This document shows, piece by piece, positions 6,346 through 14,661 of a stretch of 27,283 bases of DNA. This stretch comes from an uncultured Oscillibacter sp. Its GTDB lineage: Bacteria > Bacillota_A > Clostridia > Oscillospirales > Oscillospiraceae. Each line of letters opens with the position of its first letter. Position 1 is the stretch's first letter. A program made the translations under genes and the position numbers. The notes beneath the pieces are model-generated. The model searched no databases and was not told where the DNA came from. It saw only the letters and a program-made list of their open reading frames with translations. The stretch spans positions 1-27,283 of the forward strand of contig CAQVQZ010000007.1 of the NCBI GenBank assembly GCA_948902155.1, read 5' to 3'.

Positions 6346-6858
6346 ATGATTGCCAGAAACGAAACCATCTTCAAATGGCTGCTCTACGCCGCCGCCACAG
6401 CCCTCTGCCTCTTCGTGCAGGGGAGCGTCCTCCAGCGCCTGACGCTCTGGGGCGTCCTCCCCTTCCTCTACCCCCTGCTGGCGGCCATCCCCGCCACCTT
6501 CGAGGGTCCCCTGGCCGGGACCATCTTTTCCCTGGCCCTGGGCCTGCTCTGCGACCTGAGCCTGCCCAGCCCCATCCCCTGCTTTTACACCCTGATCTTC
6601 CCCCTCATCGGCCTCTCCGCAGGGCTTCTGTCCCAGAGCTGGCTTCCCGCCGGCTTCCTCTGCTCCCTGACCGCCTCCGCCGCCGCCTTCCTGCTCACCG
6701 GCGGCTTCCACTGCCTCCTTCTCTGGATGCTGGGTAAGGCTGCCTGGGAAGCCGGGGCCGTTGTCGCCCTGCGGGAGTTCTGCGTCACCCTTCCCCTGGC
6801 CATTCCCCTGACATGGCTCTACCGCTCCGTCTACCTGCGCACGCGCAGAGAGACTTAA
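6346..6858 (+). CDS. mreD: Rod shape-determining protein MreD
   Basis: MreD is a polytopic inner membrane protein of the elongation complex. The 170-residue product is almost entirely hydrophobic, with about five membrane helices (for example WLLYAAATALCLFVQ, LYPLLAAIPATF, IFSLALGLLCDLSL, LTASAAAFLLTG). The family pattern of a helix followed by GLLCDL and a turn rich in Pro is visible near residues 60-80. ATG 6346 is preferred over an upstream in-frame ATG at 6265 because CAGGAGA stands seven bases before it and the extra residues would come from the repeat. It precedes the PBP gene by 17 bases, as in other mre operons. Confidence 0.8.
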   Translation: MIARNETIFKWLLYAAATALCLFVQGSVLQRLTLWGVLPFLYPLLAAIPATFEGPLAGTIFSLALGLLCDLSLPSPIPCFYTLIFPLIGLSAGLLSQSWLPAGFLCSLTASAAAFLLTGGFHCLLLWMLGKAAWEAGAVVALREFCVTLPLAIPLTWLYRSVYLRTRRET

Positions 6859-6875
6859 AAAAAGAAAGGCCCCCT

Positions 6876-9059
6876 ATGGATCGCAAAGAAATGCAAAATA
6901 CCAGGCTGTACCTGCTGGCCGCGTTCCTGGTCCTGGTGCTCCTAACCTACCTGTTCGTCCTCTACGACGTCCAGATCATCCACCACGACGACTACGCCGC
7001 CCAGGCCGTCCGCTCCATTGTCCGCCCGGAGAAGGTGGAGGCTTCTCGGGGCATCCTCACGGACCGCAACGGCAAGCCCCTGGTCAGCAACCGCTCCACC
7101 TACGACCTGACCTTCGACGCCGCCCTCCTCTCCCCGGAGGACGACAGCAACGAGGCCATCCTGCGCCTGGTGCGGCTCTGCCAGGACGAGGGCGTCGCCT
7201 GGATCGACAACCTCCCCATCACCCGCCAGCCCCCCTTCCGCTACACGGTGGACCAGATGGACAACCAGCAGAAAAACCTTCTCCTCTCCTATTTGAAGAG
7301 CCTGGACCCCTGCGCGGACGCCCTGGGCCAGTACCTCCTCCGCCACCCGGACGCCCTCTCCGCCCCGGAGGAGGAAGAACCCAGTGAAACCGCCGGAGAC
7401 GCCGAAAAGCCCACCTCGGAGAAACGGGCAGAGCTCCTGCTGGACCGCCTCACCATTGCCGATCTGACCGCGGACCTGCTGGTCTCCTCCGGCGTCACCC
7501 CCGCCAAGCTGATGGACGTCATGCGCAAGGAGCTGCACATCCCCGAGCACTACACCCAGGCCCAGGCCCGCATGGTCCTGGGGGTCCAGTACGAGCTGTC
7601 CCTCCGGAAGCTGAACAACTACGACGCCTACGTCCTGGCGGAGGACATCGACACCCCCTTCATCTCCATCCTCAGCGACGGCAACTACGCCGGGGCCAAG
7701 GTGACCCTCTCTTCCGTCCGGGAGTACGAAACCACCTACGCCGCCCATATCCTGGGCTATGTCAACAAAATCGGCCCTGAGGACGACTATCCGTCCCTCA
7801 AAGAAAAGGGTTATGATTACGACGACATGATCGGCAAGGAGGGTGCGGAGCTGGCCTTCGAGGAGTACCTCAAGGGCCAGGACGGCCGCCGCATGGTGGC
7901 CACCAACAGCGAGGGCAAGGTCACCGGGGAATACTACTCCACGGAGCCGGAGCCCGGCAACATCGTGGAGCTGACCATCGACCTGGACTTCCAGGCCCAG
8001 GTGGAGGACTGCCTGGCGGAGACCGTCGCCCGGCTCAACGCCGACGGCGACGAGAAGCGAGGCGCAGGGGCGGCGGTCATCCAGGTGGGCACCGGCGAGG
8101 TGCTGGCCCTGGCCTCCTACCCCACCTACAACCTTTCCACCTGGCGTCAAGATTTTGCCGAACTCAACGCCGACCCCCGCAAGCCCATGTACAACCGCGC
8201 CGCCATGAACGGCTATCCCCCCGGCTCCACGTTAAAACCCTTCACCGCCATGGCGGCTCTCCTCCATGGGGACACCACCCTGACGGAAAAAATCAGGGAC
8301 ACTGGCCGCTGGGGCTATCCCGGAGACGAAGCCAACAGCTATTTCCACTGCTGGAAGCGTTCCGGCCACGGAAACCTCAACGTTTCTCAGGCCATCACCA
8401 ACTCCTGCAACTACTTCTTTGGTGAAATGGGCTACCGGATGCAGATGGACGTATTCCGGGAATACCTCACCATGTTTGGCCTGGGGGAGAAAACGGGCAT
8501 TGAGATTCCCGAAACCGCCGGGCTTCTGCCGGAAAACCCCCAGGGTCAGGATCAGGCCCCCTGGGCGGGTTTCGGCCAGTCCACGCAGTTGTACTCCCCC
8601 CTTCAGCTGGCCAACTATCTGGCCACTATGGTTTCCGGCGGGAAGCACTGCCAGGCCCACCTGCTGAAAGCCGCCAAGACCTACGACCACTCCGAGGTGG
8701 TGGCGGTGGGCAATACGGAACCCGTCAACACCATCGACATCAGCGACGACTATCTCCGGGCAGTGAAAGAGGGCATGAAGGGCCTGGTAGAGGGTAGCTT
8801 GTCCCCCTATTTCCGGAACTGCGTAGTCTCCGCCGGGGCCAAAACCGGCACCTCCCAAGTCCGGGCGGACACGAAGAACCACGGCGTTTTCATCTGCTTC
8901 GCTCCCTACGACGACCCGGAGATCGCGGTGGCCATCGCCATCGAGCGGGCGGACGCGGGCGCGGCCCTGGCCTCCACCGCCGTGAACATCCTCAACGCCT
9001 ATTTCACCCCCTCCCCCGACAGCGCCGCCGTCACCGGCGAAAACCAGCTTCTGCCCTGA
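6876..9059 (+). CDS. mrdA: Class B penicillin-binding protein 2 (elongation transpeptidase)
   Basis: PBP2 cross-links peptidoglycan during side-wall growth together with the Mre proteins and RodA. The 727-residue protein has an N-terminal membrane helix (residues about 9-28), the dimerisation domain motif ASRGILTDRNGKPLVSN, a long low-complexity insertion rich in Glu (around residue 165-190), and the transpeptidase motifs: STLK with the catalytic Ser451, SCN at 510-512 and KTG at 656-658. ATG 6876 follows a weak purine-rich site (GAAAGG). It sits directly behind mreD, supporting a role in elongation rather than division. RodA is not in the window. Confidence 0.9.
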   Translation: MDRKEMQNTRLYLLAAFLVLVLLTYLFVLYDVQIIHHDDYAAQAVRSIVRPEKVEASRGILTDRNGKPLVSNRSTYDLTFDAALLSPEDDSNEAILRLVRLCQDEGVAWIDNLPITRQPPFRYTVDQMDNQQKNLLLSYLKSLDPCADALGQYLLRHPDALSAPEEEEPSETAGDAEKPTSEKRAELLLDRLTIADLTADLLVSSGVTPAKLMDVMRKELHIPEHYTQAQARMVLGVQYELSLRKLNNYDAYVLAEDIDTPFISILSDGNYAGAKVTLSSVREYETTYAAHILGYVNKIGPEDDYPSLKEKGYDYDDMIGKEGAELAFEEYLKGQDGRRMVATNSEGKVTGEYYSTEPEPGNIVELTIDLDFQAQVEDCLAETVARLNADGDEKRGAGAAVIQVGTGEVLALASYPTYNLSTWRQDFAELNADPRKPMYNRAAMNGYPPGSTLKPFTAMAALLHGDTTLTEKIRDTGRWGYPGDEANSYFHCWKRSGHGNLNVSQAITNSCNYFFGEMGYRMQMDVFREYLTMFGLGEKTGIEIPETAGLLPENPQGQDQAPWAGFGQSTQLYSPLQLANYLATMVSGGKHCQAHLLKAAKTYDHSEVVAVGNTEPVNTIDISDDYLRAVKEGMKGLVEGSLSPYFRNCVVSAGAKTGTSQVRADTKNHGVFICFAPYDDPEIAVAIAIERADAGAALASTAVNILNAYFTPSPDSAAVTGENQLLP

Positions 9060-9061
9060 GA

Positions 9062-9077
9062 TGTTTCACGTGAAACA
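9062..9077. promoter_or_regulatory. parS site 1
   Basis: TGTTTCACGTGAAACA is a perfect 16-base palindrome identical to the Bacillus-type parS consensus bound by ParB/Spo0J. It lies three bases after the PBP stop codon. Confidence 0.95.
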
Positions 9078-9097
9078 CCTCTTTCCCCCGCGCGCCC

Positions 9098-9128
9098 AGG
9101 CCGGGCCCCGCCCGGCCTCTTTCCCTCT
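9098..9128 (+). terminator. Possible terminator of the mreD-PBP unit
   Basis: AGGCCGGGC-CCC-GCCCGGCCT is a perfect 9-bp, very GC-rich stem with a three-base loop followed by CTCTTTCCCTCTT. The tail is T-rich but interrupted, so it should work less well than a pure T-run. Confidence 0.55.
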
Positions 9129-9196
9129 TGCCAGCCGAAAGTAAAAAAATGTCATTTTGCGGAACCCCTTATTCCAACAAACAAGGAGTTTTTCTC

Positions 9197-11053
9197 ATGA
9201 ACACGCCTGCTGTTTTCGATTCCCGCGACGCCCACTGTAAGAAGCCCTACGGCGCGCTTCCCTGCGGGGAGCCCTGGAGTCTCACCTGCCGCCCCCTCTC
9301 TATCGAGGGCTTCACCCACTGTTCCGTCATCCTGCGCCGGGAATTTGCCGGCCATCAGCTGGAGGCAGAGATGCCCTTCTCCGGCTTCTGGGAGGACCGG
9401 GCCTGTTTCTCCATCTCCCTGATTCCCTTCCAGACGCCGGAGCTGGTGTGGTACTGGTTCCGCTTCTGGCGGGACGACGGCACCGGCTGCTATCTGGACA
9501 AGACGGGCTACCGCAGCGCGGGCGAACCCACTCCCTGGCAGCTCACGGTTTACGAAAAAAGCTTCACTCCCGTCTGGTTCGGCGAAGGCGTCACCTATCA
9601 GATTTTTCCGGACCGCTACTGCCGCCTGAAGCCCCCCAGCCCCGAGGGCCTGATCGGAAACCGCTGGGTCCACGAGAACTGGGACGACGTCCCCGCCTGG
9701 CGTCCCGAGGACGGCGAAATCAAAAACCGGGACTTCTTCGGCGGCTCCCTGAAAGGCGTCGCCGCCCACCTGGACGACCTGGCCGCTCTGGGCGTCAGCA
9801 CTCTCTACTTCTGCCCCATCTTCGAATCCGCCTCCAACCACCGCTACAACACTGCGGATTACACGAAGATCGACCCCTTCCTGGGCACGGAAGCGGATTT
9901 CAAATCCCTTTGCGTCCAGGCCAAGGAAAGGGGCATCCGCGTCATCCTAGACGGTGTCTTCAACCACACCGGCTCCCAGAGCATCTACTTCAACGCCGAC
10001 GGCTTCTATCCCACCCTGGGCGCGGCCCAGAGCCAGGAAAGCCCCTATTACAGCTGGTTCCACTTCAGCGACTGGCCCTCCTCCTACGAATCCTGGTGGG
10101 GCATCAGTACTCTACCCAACGTCCGGGAGGACTGCCCGGACTATATAAACTATATCATCGACGGTGAAAACTCCATCGTCAAGCGCTGGCTCCGGGCCGG
10201 GGCCTCCGGCTGGCGGCTGGACGTAGCGGACGAACTGCCGGACGCCTTCATTGAAAAGCTCCGCGCCGCCGTGGAGGAAACGGACCCCGACGCCCTCCTC
10301 CTGGGGGAGGTCTGGGAGGACGCCAGCAATAAGATTTCCTACTCCCAGCGCCGCCGCTACCTCCTGGGCCGGGAGCTTCACGGCGTGATGAACTATCCCT
10401 TCCGCACCGCCCTTCTCCACTACCTCTTGGGCGGGCCCGCAGAAGATTTCAAAGAGTCCATGGAAACCATCCGGGAGAACTACCCCCCCGCCGCCTTCCT
10501 CTCCGCCATGAATTTCCTGGGCACCCACGACACGCCCCGCATTCTCACCATGCTGGGGGGCCGTCCCCTGCCCGAGGGCCGGGAGGCTCAGTCCGCCTTC
10601 CGCCTGACCCACCAGGAGCGGGAAACGGCCCTTATCCGCCTCCGCCTGGCGGCGGCCGTCCTCTTCACCTTCCCCGGCTCCCCCATGATCTACTACGGCG
10701 ACGAGGCGGGCATGGAGGGCGCGGCGGACCCCTTCAACCGGGGACCCTACCCCTGGGGCCGGGAGGACCGGGACCTGCTCTCCTGGTTCCAGACCCTGGG
10801 CCAGCTCCGGAAAACGCGCCCGTCCCTCCGCCGGGGCGATCTCCGCTGGCTGGACACCCGCAGCTCCCTGCTGGCCTACGCCCGGGAAGTTCCCGGCGAG
10901 TCCACCATCCTCCTGGCCAACGCCGGAGCCGGGGCACAGCCCATAGCCCTCCCTCACGCGGCCTATCAAAACCTCCTCACCGGAGAGTCCTTCCCCGGCG
11001 GCGAGTTCTGGCTGCCGCCCCACAGCGCCCACCTCTTCGGCAAAAGCGAATAG
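9197..11053 (+). CDS. Glycoside hydrolase family 13 enzyme (neopullulanase/cyclomaltodextrinase-like)
   Basis: This 618-residue enzyme should hydrolyse alpha-1,4 (and perhaps alpha-1,6) bonds of malto-oligosaccharides. The barrel begins near VWFGEGVTYQIFPDRYC, followed by the four GH13 regions: DGVFNHTG (Asp252 to His256), GWRLDVADE (nucleophile Asp342), LLGEVWE (acid/base Glu371) and FLGTHDTPR (Asp445). GDEAGMEGAADPFNRGPYPW follows. An N-terminal beta domain of about 130 residues precedes the barrel, as in the GH13_20 subfamily. There is no signal peptide, so it probably acts in the cytoplasm. ATG 9197 has AAGGAG upstream. It lies alone between parS sites, with no transporter or regulator nearby. 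Confidence 0.85.
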   Translation: MNTPAVFDSRDAHCKKPYGALPCGEPWSLTCRPLSIEGFTHCSVILRREFAGHQLEAEMPFSGFWEDRACFSISLIPFQTPELVWYWFRFWRDDGTGCYLDKTGYRSAGEPTPWQLTVYEKSFTPVWFGEGVTYQIFPDRYCRLKPPSPEGLIGNRWVHENWDDVPAWRPEDGEIKNRDFFGGSLKGVAAHLDDLAALGVSTLYFCPIFESASNHRYNTADYTKIDPFLGTEADFKSLCVQAKERGIRVILDGVFNHTGSQSIYFNADGFYPTLGAAQSQESPYYSWFHFSDWPSSYESWWGISTLPNVREDCPDYINYIIDGENSIVKRWLRAGASGWRLDVADELPDAFIEKLRAAVEETDPDALLLGEVWEDASNKISYSQRRRYLLGRELHGVMNYPFRTALLHYLLGGPAEDFKESMETIRENYPPAAFLSAMNFLGTHDTPRILTMLGGRPLPEGREAQSAFRLTHQERETALIRLRLAAAVLFTFPGSPMIYYGDEAGMEGAADPFNRGPYPWGREDRDLLSWFQTLGQLRKTRPSLRRGDLRWLDTRSSLLAYAREVPGESTILLANAGAGAQPIALPHAAYQNLLTGESFPGGEFWLPPHSAHLFGKSE

Positions 11054-11062
11054 CAAACTGAT

Positions 11063-11078
11063 TGTTTCACGTGAAACA
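11063..11078. promoter_or_regulatory. parS site 2
   Basis: Exact 16-base parS palindrome TGTTTCACGTGAAACA, ten bases after the GH13 stop codon and 37 bases from parS site 3. Confidence 0.95.
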
Positions 11079-11099
11079 CTGTCCGTCCTCACCGGCGCA

Positions 11100-11115
11100 T
11101 GTTTCACGTGAAACA
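11100..11115. promoter_or_regulatory. parS site 3
   Basis: Exact 16-base parS palindrome, 45 bases upstream of the parA promoter. Two sites in 53 bases could give a strong ParB loading point and might influence parAB expression. Confidence 0.95.
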
Positions 11116-11159
11116 TTCTCTTTTCCCCCCGCTTTCTCAAAATTTTGTGGTATTTGACC

Positions 11160-11188
11160 TTGCAAGCCCGCTCCGCCCTTGCTATAAT
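11160..11188 (+). promoter_or_regulatory. parA-parB promoter
   Basis: TTGCAA, a 17-base spacer and a consensus TATAAT make a strong sigma-A promoter. The transcript would carry a leader of about 125 bases that includes repeat copy A1. Confidence 0.75.
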
Positions 11189-11214
11189 ATTTTTCGTATC
11201 AAAACCGCAGCCGC

Positions 11215-11300
11215 GTTACCGTGCGGAAAACTTTACCGACCGCCATTCTCCGTAGCGCGATAAAGTTCTTTTTGGTTCTTTTTCTTTCAAGAAAAAGAAC
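11215..11300 (-). repeat. Interspersed palindromic repeat family A, copy A1
   Basis: Read on the minus strand: a 26-base palindrome (12-bp arms GTTCTTTTTCTT / AAGAAAAAGAAC), then CCAAAAAGAACTTTATCGCG, about 35 variable bases and a terminal GCACGGTAAC. The same layout occurs at 12057, 16027 and 19722. This copy lies in the parA leader, 18 bases from the start codon. Confidence 0.75.
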
Positions 11301-11318
11301 AAGAAGGTAGGTGCTTCT

Positions 11319-12083
11319 GTGGCAAAAATCATTGCGATCGTAAACCAAAAAGGCGGCGTCGGCAAGACGACCACCTGCGTGAACCTGGCCGCCGCCCTGA
11401 CAGAGGCGGGCCAAAAAGTCCTTCTCTGCGACTTCGACCCCCAGGCCAACGCCACCTCCGGCATGGGGGTGGACAAAACCGTCTCCAAAGGCGTTTACTC
11501 CGCCCTCATCGGCGAGCTGCCCGCCTCCGAAGTGGTGGCGCACACCCGTTACGGCGACGTGCTCCCCTCCAACAAAGCCCTGGCCGGAGCGGGCGTGGAG
11601 CTGATCGGGATGGAGCGCCGGGAATTTCTCCTGAAAGACGCCCTGGTCCCCCTGCGGGAGAGCTACGACTACATTCTCATTGACTGCCCCCCTTCCCTGG
11701 AGCTGCTGACGCTGAACGCCCTGTGCGCGGCGGACGCCATCCTCGTCCCGGTCCAGTGCGAGTATTTCGCCCTGGAGGGCCTGTCGGACCTGATGAACAC
11801 CATTCGTTTAGTCAGGCGTTCCCTGAACCCCGCCCTGGAGCTGGAGGGCGTGCTTCTGACCATGTACGACGGCCGGACGAACCTGGCCATGCAGGTGGCG
11901 GAGGAAGTCAAGCACTATTTCCCCGGCAAGGTATACGGCGCCGTGATCCCCCGGAACATCCGGCTGTCCGAGGCCCCCAGCCATGGGAAGCCCATCACGG
12001 CCTACGACCGGGCCTCCCGGGGCGCGGACGCCTACACCGCTTTCGCCGCCGAGTTCCTTACTTTTTCTCGAGAGAAAAAGTAA
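11319..12083 (+). CDS. parA: Chromosome partitioning ATPase ParA (Soj)
   Basis: ParA/Soj is a deviant Walker ATPase that binds DNA non-specifically as an ATP dimer and works with ParB on origin segregation and replication control. The 254-residue protein starts MAKIIAIVNQKGGVGKTTTCVNL, with the signature Lys11 and Walker A residues Lys16-Thr17, then CDFDPQANATSGMG (Walker A') and YILIDCPPSLELLTLNAL (Walker B). It lacks the N-terminal DNA-binding domain of plasmid type Ia ParA. The start is GTG 11319, with an AAGGTAGG site upstream. The last eight residues (LTFSREKK) and the stop codon are encoded by the palindrome of repeat A2, so the C terminus is repeat-derived. Confidence 0.92.
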   Translation: MAKIIAIVNQKGGVGKTTTCVNLAAALTEAGQKVLLCDFDPQANATSGMGVDKTVSKGVYSALIGELPASEVVAHTRYGDVLPSNKALAGAGVELIGMERREFLLKDALVPLRESYDYILIDCPPSLELLTLNALCAADAILVPVQCEYFALEGLSDLMNTIRLVRRSLNPALELEGVLLTMYDGRTNLAMQVAEEVKHYFPGKVYGAVIPRNIRLSEAPSHGKPITAYDRASRGADAYTAFAAEFLTFSREKK

Positions 12084-12145
12084 GCAAAAAGAGCTTTCGC
12101 GCGCTCTGGAGTCTGGTGGGAATCGGCAGCTGAAGCGACGGCAAC
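12057..12145 (+). repeat. Interspersed palindromic repeat family A, copy A2 (overlaps the parA end)
   Basis: A 28-base palindrome (13-bp arms CTTACTTTTTCTC / GAGAAAAAGTAAG, GA centre) is followed by CAAAAAGAGCTTTCGCGCGC, TCTGG, a variable stretch and CGGCAAC. The palindrome starts exactly on a parA codon and supplies the last codons and TAA stop. Within the element AGAGC...GCTCT can form a second small hairpin. Confidence 0.8.
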
Positions 12146-12205
12146 CGGGCTTAAAGGGTTGCGAAAGCGGGCAGACTATGAATTAGTTGAAAGGAGTGCA
12201 TTTCC

Positions 12206-13087
12206 TTGGCGAATAAGAAGCCTACCGGCCTTGGCCGGGGATTGGGCGCGCTGCTGGGCGACGACGTGCTGAAGCCCGAGGCTGCGGGGAGTCTATATCT
12301 GCCGATTTCCCAGGTAGAGAACTACGCCGGACAGCCCCGGAAGCAGTTCGACGAAGCCGCCCTGGCAGAGCTGGCGGATTCCATCCGGGAGCACGGCGTG
12401 ATTCAGCCCCTGACCGTGCGGAAGCTGTCCTCCGGGTATTATCAGATCATCGCCGGAGAGCGCCGCTGGCGCGCCGCCCGCATGGCGGGGCTGAGCGAGG
12501 TCCCCGCCGTGGTCATCGAGGCCGACGACCAGAAGGCGGCGGAGCTGGCCCTGGTGGAAAACCTCCAGCGGGAGGACCTGAACCCCATGGAGGAAGCCGC
12601 CGGATTTCAGTCCCTGATCCAGACCTATCACATGACCCAGGAGGAAGCCGCCCAGCGGGTCGGCAAATCCCGCAGCGCCGTGGCCAACGCCCTCCGCCTG
12701 CTGGGCCTCCAGCCCGCCGTGCGGAATCTGGTGGAAGAGGGGACCCTCTCCGCCGGGCACGCCCGGGCCCTCCTGCCCCTCTCCCCCGCCCTCCAGGAGA
12801 AGGCGGCGAACACTGTCATTCAAGGCCAGCTTTCCGTCCGGCAGACGGAAGCCCTGGTGAAGCGCCTGACTGCGGAGCCGGAGGAAGAGGAAGCCCCGCC
12901 GAAAGAAGTGGATTACGCCGCCGAGGCCCAAAAGGCCCTGTCCTCCCAGCTTGGCCGGGGCGTGAAGATCGTCAGCGGCCGGAAGAAGGGCCGCGTCGAG
13001 CTGGAGTATTACGGCCTGGACGACCTCAACGACCTCCTGGAGGCCCTGGCCCTGCTGCGGACCCATCGGAAAGGACCGGAGACATGA
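12206..13087 (+). CDS. parB: Chromosome partitioning protein ParB (Spo0J)
   Basis: ParB is a CTP-binding clamp that loads at parS and spreads along the origin region, recruiting SMC and activating ParA. The 293-residue product starts with the GLGRGLGALL motif that stimulates ParA, then SQVENYAGQPRKQFDE, the CTP-binding GERRWRAARMAG box (about residues 89-100), LVENLQREDLNPMEEA, a helix-turn-helix (TQEEAAQRVGKSRSAVANALRLLGL) and a C-terminal dimerisation region. The common NPxQPR motif appears as NYAGQPR. The start is TTG 12206 with AAAGGAG upstream. Four parS sites in the window are its expected targets. The stop overlaps the next ATG (ATGA). Confidence 0.93.
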   Translation: MANKKPTGLGRGLGALLGDDVLKPEAAGSLYLPISQVENYAGQPRKQFDEAALAELADSIREHGVIQPLTVRKLSSGYYQIIAGERRWRAARMAGLSEVPAVVIEADDQKAAELALVENLQREDLNPMEEAAGFQSLIQTYHMTQEEAAQRVGKSRSAVANALRLLGLQPAVRNLVEEGTLSAGHARALLPLSPALQEKAANTVIQGQLSVRQTEALVKRLTAEPEEEEAPPKEVDYAAEAQKALSSQLGRGVKIVSGRKKGRVELEYYGLDDLNDLLEALALLRTHRKGPET

Positions 13088-13659
13088 AGCTGGTAAAACG
13101 AAGCGACGGCGGCCCCGTGGAACCGGAGGAGAACGCCGCGCCCGCCGGGAAAAAACCCGTCGTTGTCTATATCATGGTCCTTTTTGTGGCGGCGTTCCTG
13201 CTGATGGCCTGGTCCCTGTTCTCCCACCAGCGGAGCAACACGGAGGCCCTGGGGAAGCTCCAAAGCTCCGTCACCGCCATGCAGGGCCTTCAGGACAGGA
13301 TGCTCACCCTCCAGGACGAGCTGAACGCCGCCCAGGCCCGCATAGACGAGCTGGAGCGGCAGGACGAGCTGCGCAGCAGCGAGATGAAGGCTTATAACCG
13401 GCAGTACATGGCCCTGGCCCGCCTCTACTCCCTGGAACGGCTTTACCGCCAGGAGAACCTGGAGAGCTGCCGGAAAATCATCGACGGCATGGAGGCGGAG
13501 GACCTGGTGGTCTGCCTCAGCGACAACCTCCCCCTTTCTGACTACGAGCTAGGGCTCACCGTCTCCGCCTGGGAGCGCTACTACCAGCTGAAAGAGGCCG
13601 TAGAGGCCCGGGAAGCGGAAGCCGCCCAGGCAGAAGCCCCCGAGGAGGCGGAGCAATGA
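13084..13659 (+). CDS. Membrane-anchored coiled-coil protein of unknown function
   Basis: I do not recognise this 191-residue protein. It has a short charged cytoplasmic start, one membrane helix (PVVVYIMVLFVAAFLLMAW, residues about 25-43), then a coiled coil (about residues 53-105, QSSVTAMQGLQDRMLTLQDELNAAQARIDELERQ region), a helical stretch with YMALARLYSLERLYRQENLE, and an Ala/Glu-rich tail. The layout resembles division proteins such as DivIC/FtsB in topology only; no family motif is seen. The start overlaps the parB stop by four bases and its stop overlaps the next start, so it is translated as part of the parAB operon, suggesting a role near the membrane in segregation or division. Confidence 0.7.
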   Translation: MKLVKRSDGGPVEPEENAAPAGKKPVVVYIMVLFVAAFLLMAWSLFSHQRSNTEALGKLQSSVTAMQGLQDRMLTLQDELNAAQARIDELERQDELRSSEMKAYNRQYMALARLYSLERLYRQENLESCRKIIDGMEAEDLVVCLSDNLPLSDYELGLTVSAWERYYQLKEAVEAREAEAAQAEAPEEAEQ

Positions 13660-14153
13660 CCCGCCTCAAGGCCCACTGGAAAGCCCTGGCGCTACTTCTC
13701 ACCCTAATCCTATGGGCGGCGTGGTACTCCCGCCCCGTCGGCATCCACACTCTGGGCATAGGAAATCCGGAAGCCATCAACGTCCGCATCTCCTATCTGG
13801 AGCCGGGAGTCGGCATCACGGAAAGCCGGGACGCCGGCCTCACGCCTGGCGACCCTCTGTGGCAGACCGTTCTGGATGAGGCGGAAGCCCTCCGCTTTCG
13901 GAGGCCCCCTTGGAATCTGGTCCGGCAGTACCGGACGGAGACGGTCATTCACACGGAAGCCGCACCAAGGGAGGAGCTCATCCTCTACTTCTGGGACAGC
14001 GGCGGAAATCTGACCCTTCAGCTGGGCGGGGAGAGATCCTGGTACAGCTCCCGGCATAACGGCCGGAATCTTCCCGCCTCCCTCTCCGGCGGCGCGGACG
14101 CCGCCCAGGCCCTGATGGATAAGCTTTGGCCGCTGTTGGAGGAACCTGCATGA
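13656..14153 (+). CDS. Membrane-anchored protein of an uncharacterised paralogous family, member 1
   Basis: This 165-residue protein has one N-terminal membrane helix (residues about 8-23) ending in LILWAAWYSRPVGIHTL, then a probably extracytoplasmic domain with EALRFRRPPWNLV at residues 77-89. The same two blocks appear in the next gene and in the gene at 23900, defining a small family that I cannot assign to a known domain. The gene overlaps its upstream (ATGA at 13656) and downstream neighbours by four bases. The C-terminal half differs strongly between paralogues. It could be a lipid-less anchored envelope protein; function unknown. Confidence 0.7.
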   Translation: MTRLKAHWKALALLLTLILWAAWYSRPVGIHTLGIGNPEAINVRISYLEPGVGITESRDAGLTPGDPLWQTVLDEAEALRFRRPPWNLVRQYRTETVIHTEAAPREELILYFWDSGGNLTLQLGGERSWYSSRHNGRNLPASLSGGADAAQALMDKLWPLLEEPA

Positions 14154-14653
14154 ACTGGATCAAAATACACCGGAAACCCCTGACGCTCCTCCTGGCCCTG
14201 GTCCTGTGGGCCGCCTGGTATTCCCGCCCCGTGGACATCTACACCCTGGCCCCCGGAATGGAAACCCCCGATTACATGAACCTCACCCTTTGGGAGCTTG
14301 GAGAAAACCGCAAAGAGTATCCCGACAAAAACCTCACCCCGGAGGACCCAGGGTGGGACGCGGCCCTGGAAGCCGCGGAGGCCCTGCGCTTCCGCCGCCC
14401 GCCGTGGAACGCCGTGCTGCAATTCATTCCCGAGCGCAGGGTCACCGGGCGCTCCGTCCACGACGGCGACCTCCACATGATGATTTCCGTGGGCCAGCAG
14501 AGAGCGAACCGCGTCCGGATGCAGTTTTTCATCGACGAATGGATGTATTACTCCCCCTACGTCTCCCGAAACCTCACCCTCTGGACAACGGACCCCAGGC
14601 AAACCGCGAACGCCTTCGCCGAAGCCGTCCGCCCCCTGCTGGACGAACCCTGA
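14150..14653 (+). CDS. Membrane-anchored protein of an uncharacterised paralogous family, member 2
   Basis: This 167-residue protein is a tandem paralogue of the previous gene: its membrane helix ends LVLWAAWYSRPVDIYTL and residues about 82-93 read EALRFRRPPWNAV. Similarity falls off after that block, where it has a different beta-rich sequence ending FIDEWMYYSPYVSRNLTLW. ATG 14150 overlaps the previous stop (ATGA) and is preferred over the in-frame ATG at 14126, which lies inside the previous gene and would add residues before the charged start. It ends the five-gene overlapping parA-parB unit. The tandem pair suggests a duplication followed by divergence of the outer domain. Confidence 0.7.
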   Translation: MNWIKIHRKPLTLLLALVLWAAWYSRPVDIYTLAPGMETPDYMNLTLWELGENRKEYPDKNLTPEDPGWDAALEAAEALRFRRPPWNAVLQFIPERRVTGRSVHDGDLHMMISVGQQRANRVRMQFFIDEWMYYSPYVSRNLTLWTTDPRQTANAFAEAVRPLLDEP

Positions 14654-14661
14654 ACCCCCGC

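Noticed and set aside
6942..8150. 402-residue minus-strand frame opposite the PBP gene
   Set aside because: Val/Gly/Asp-rich antisense shadow without a start signal; the PBP frame has all catalytic motifs.
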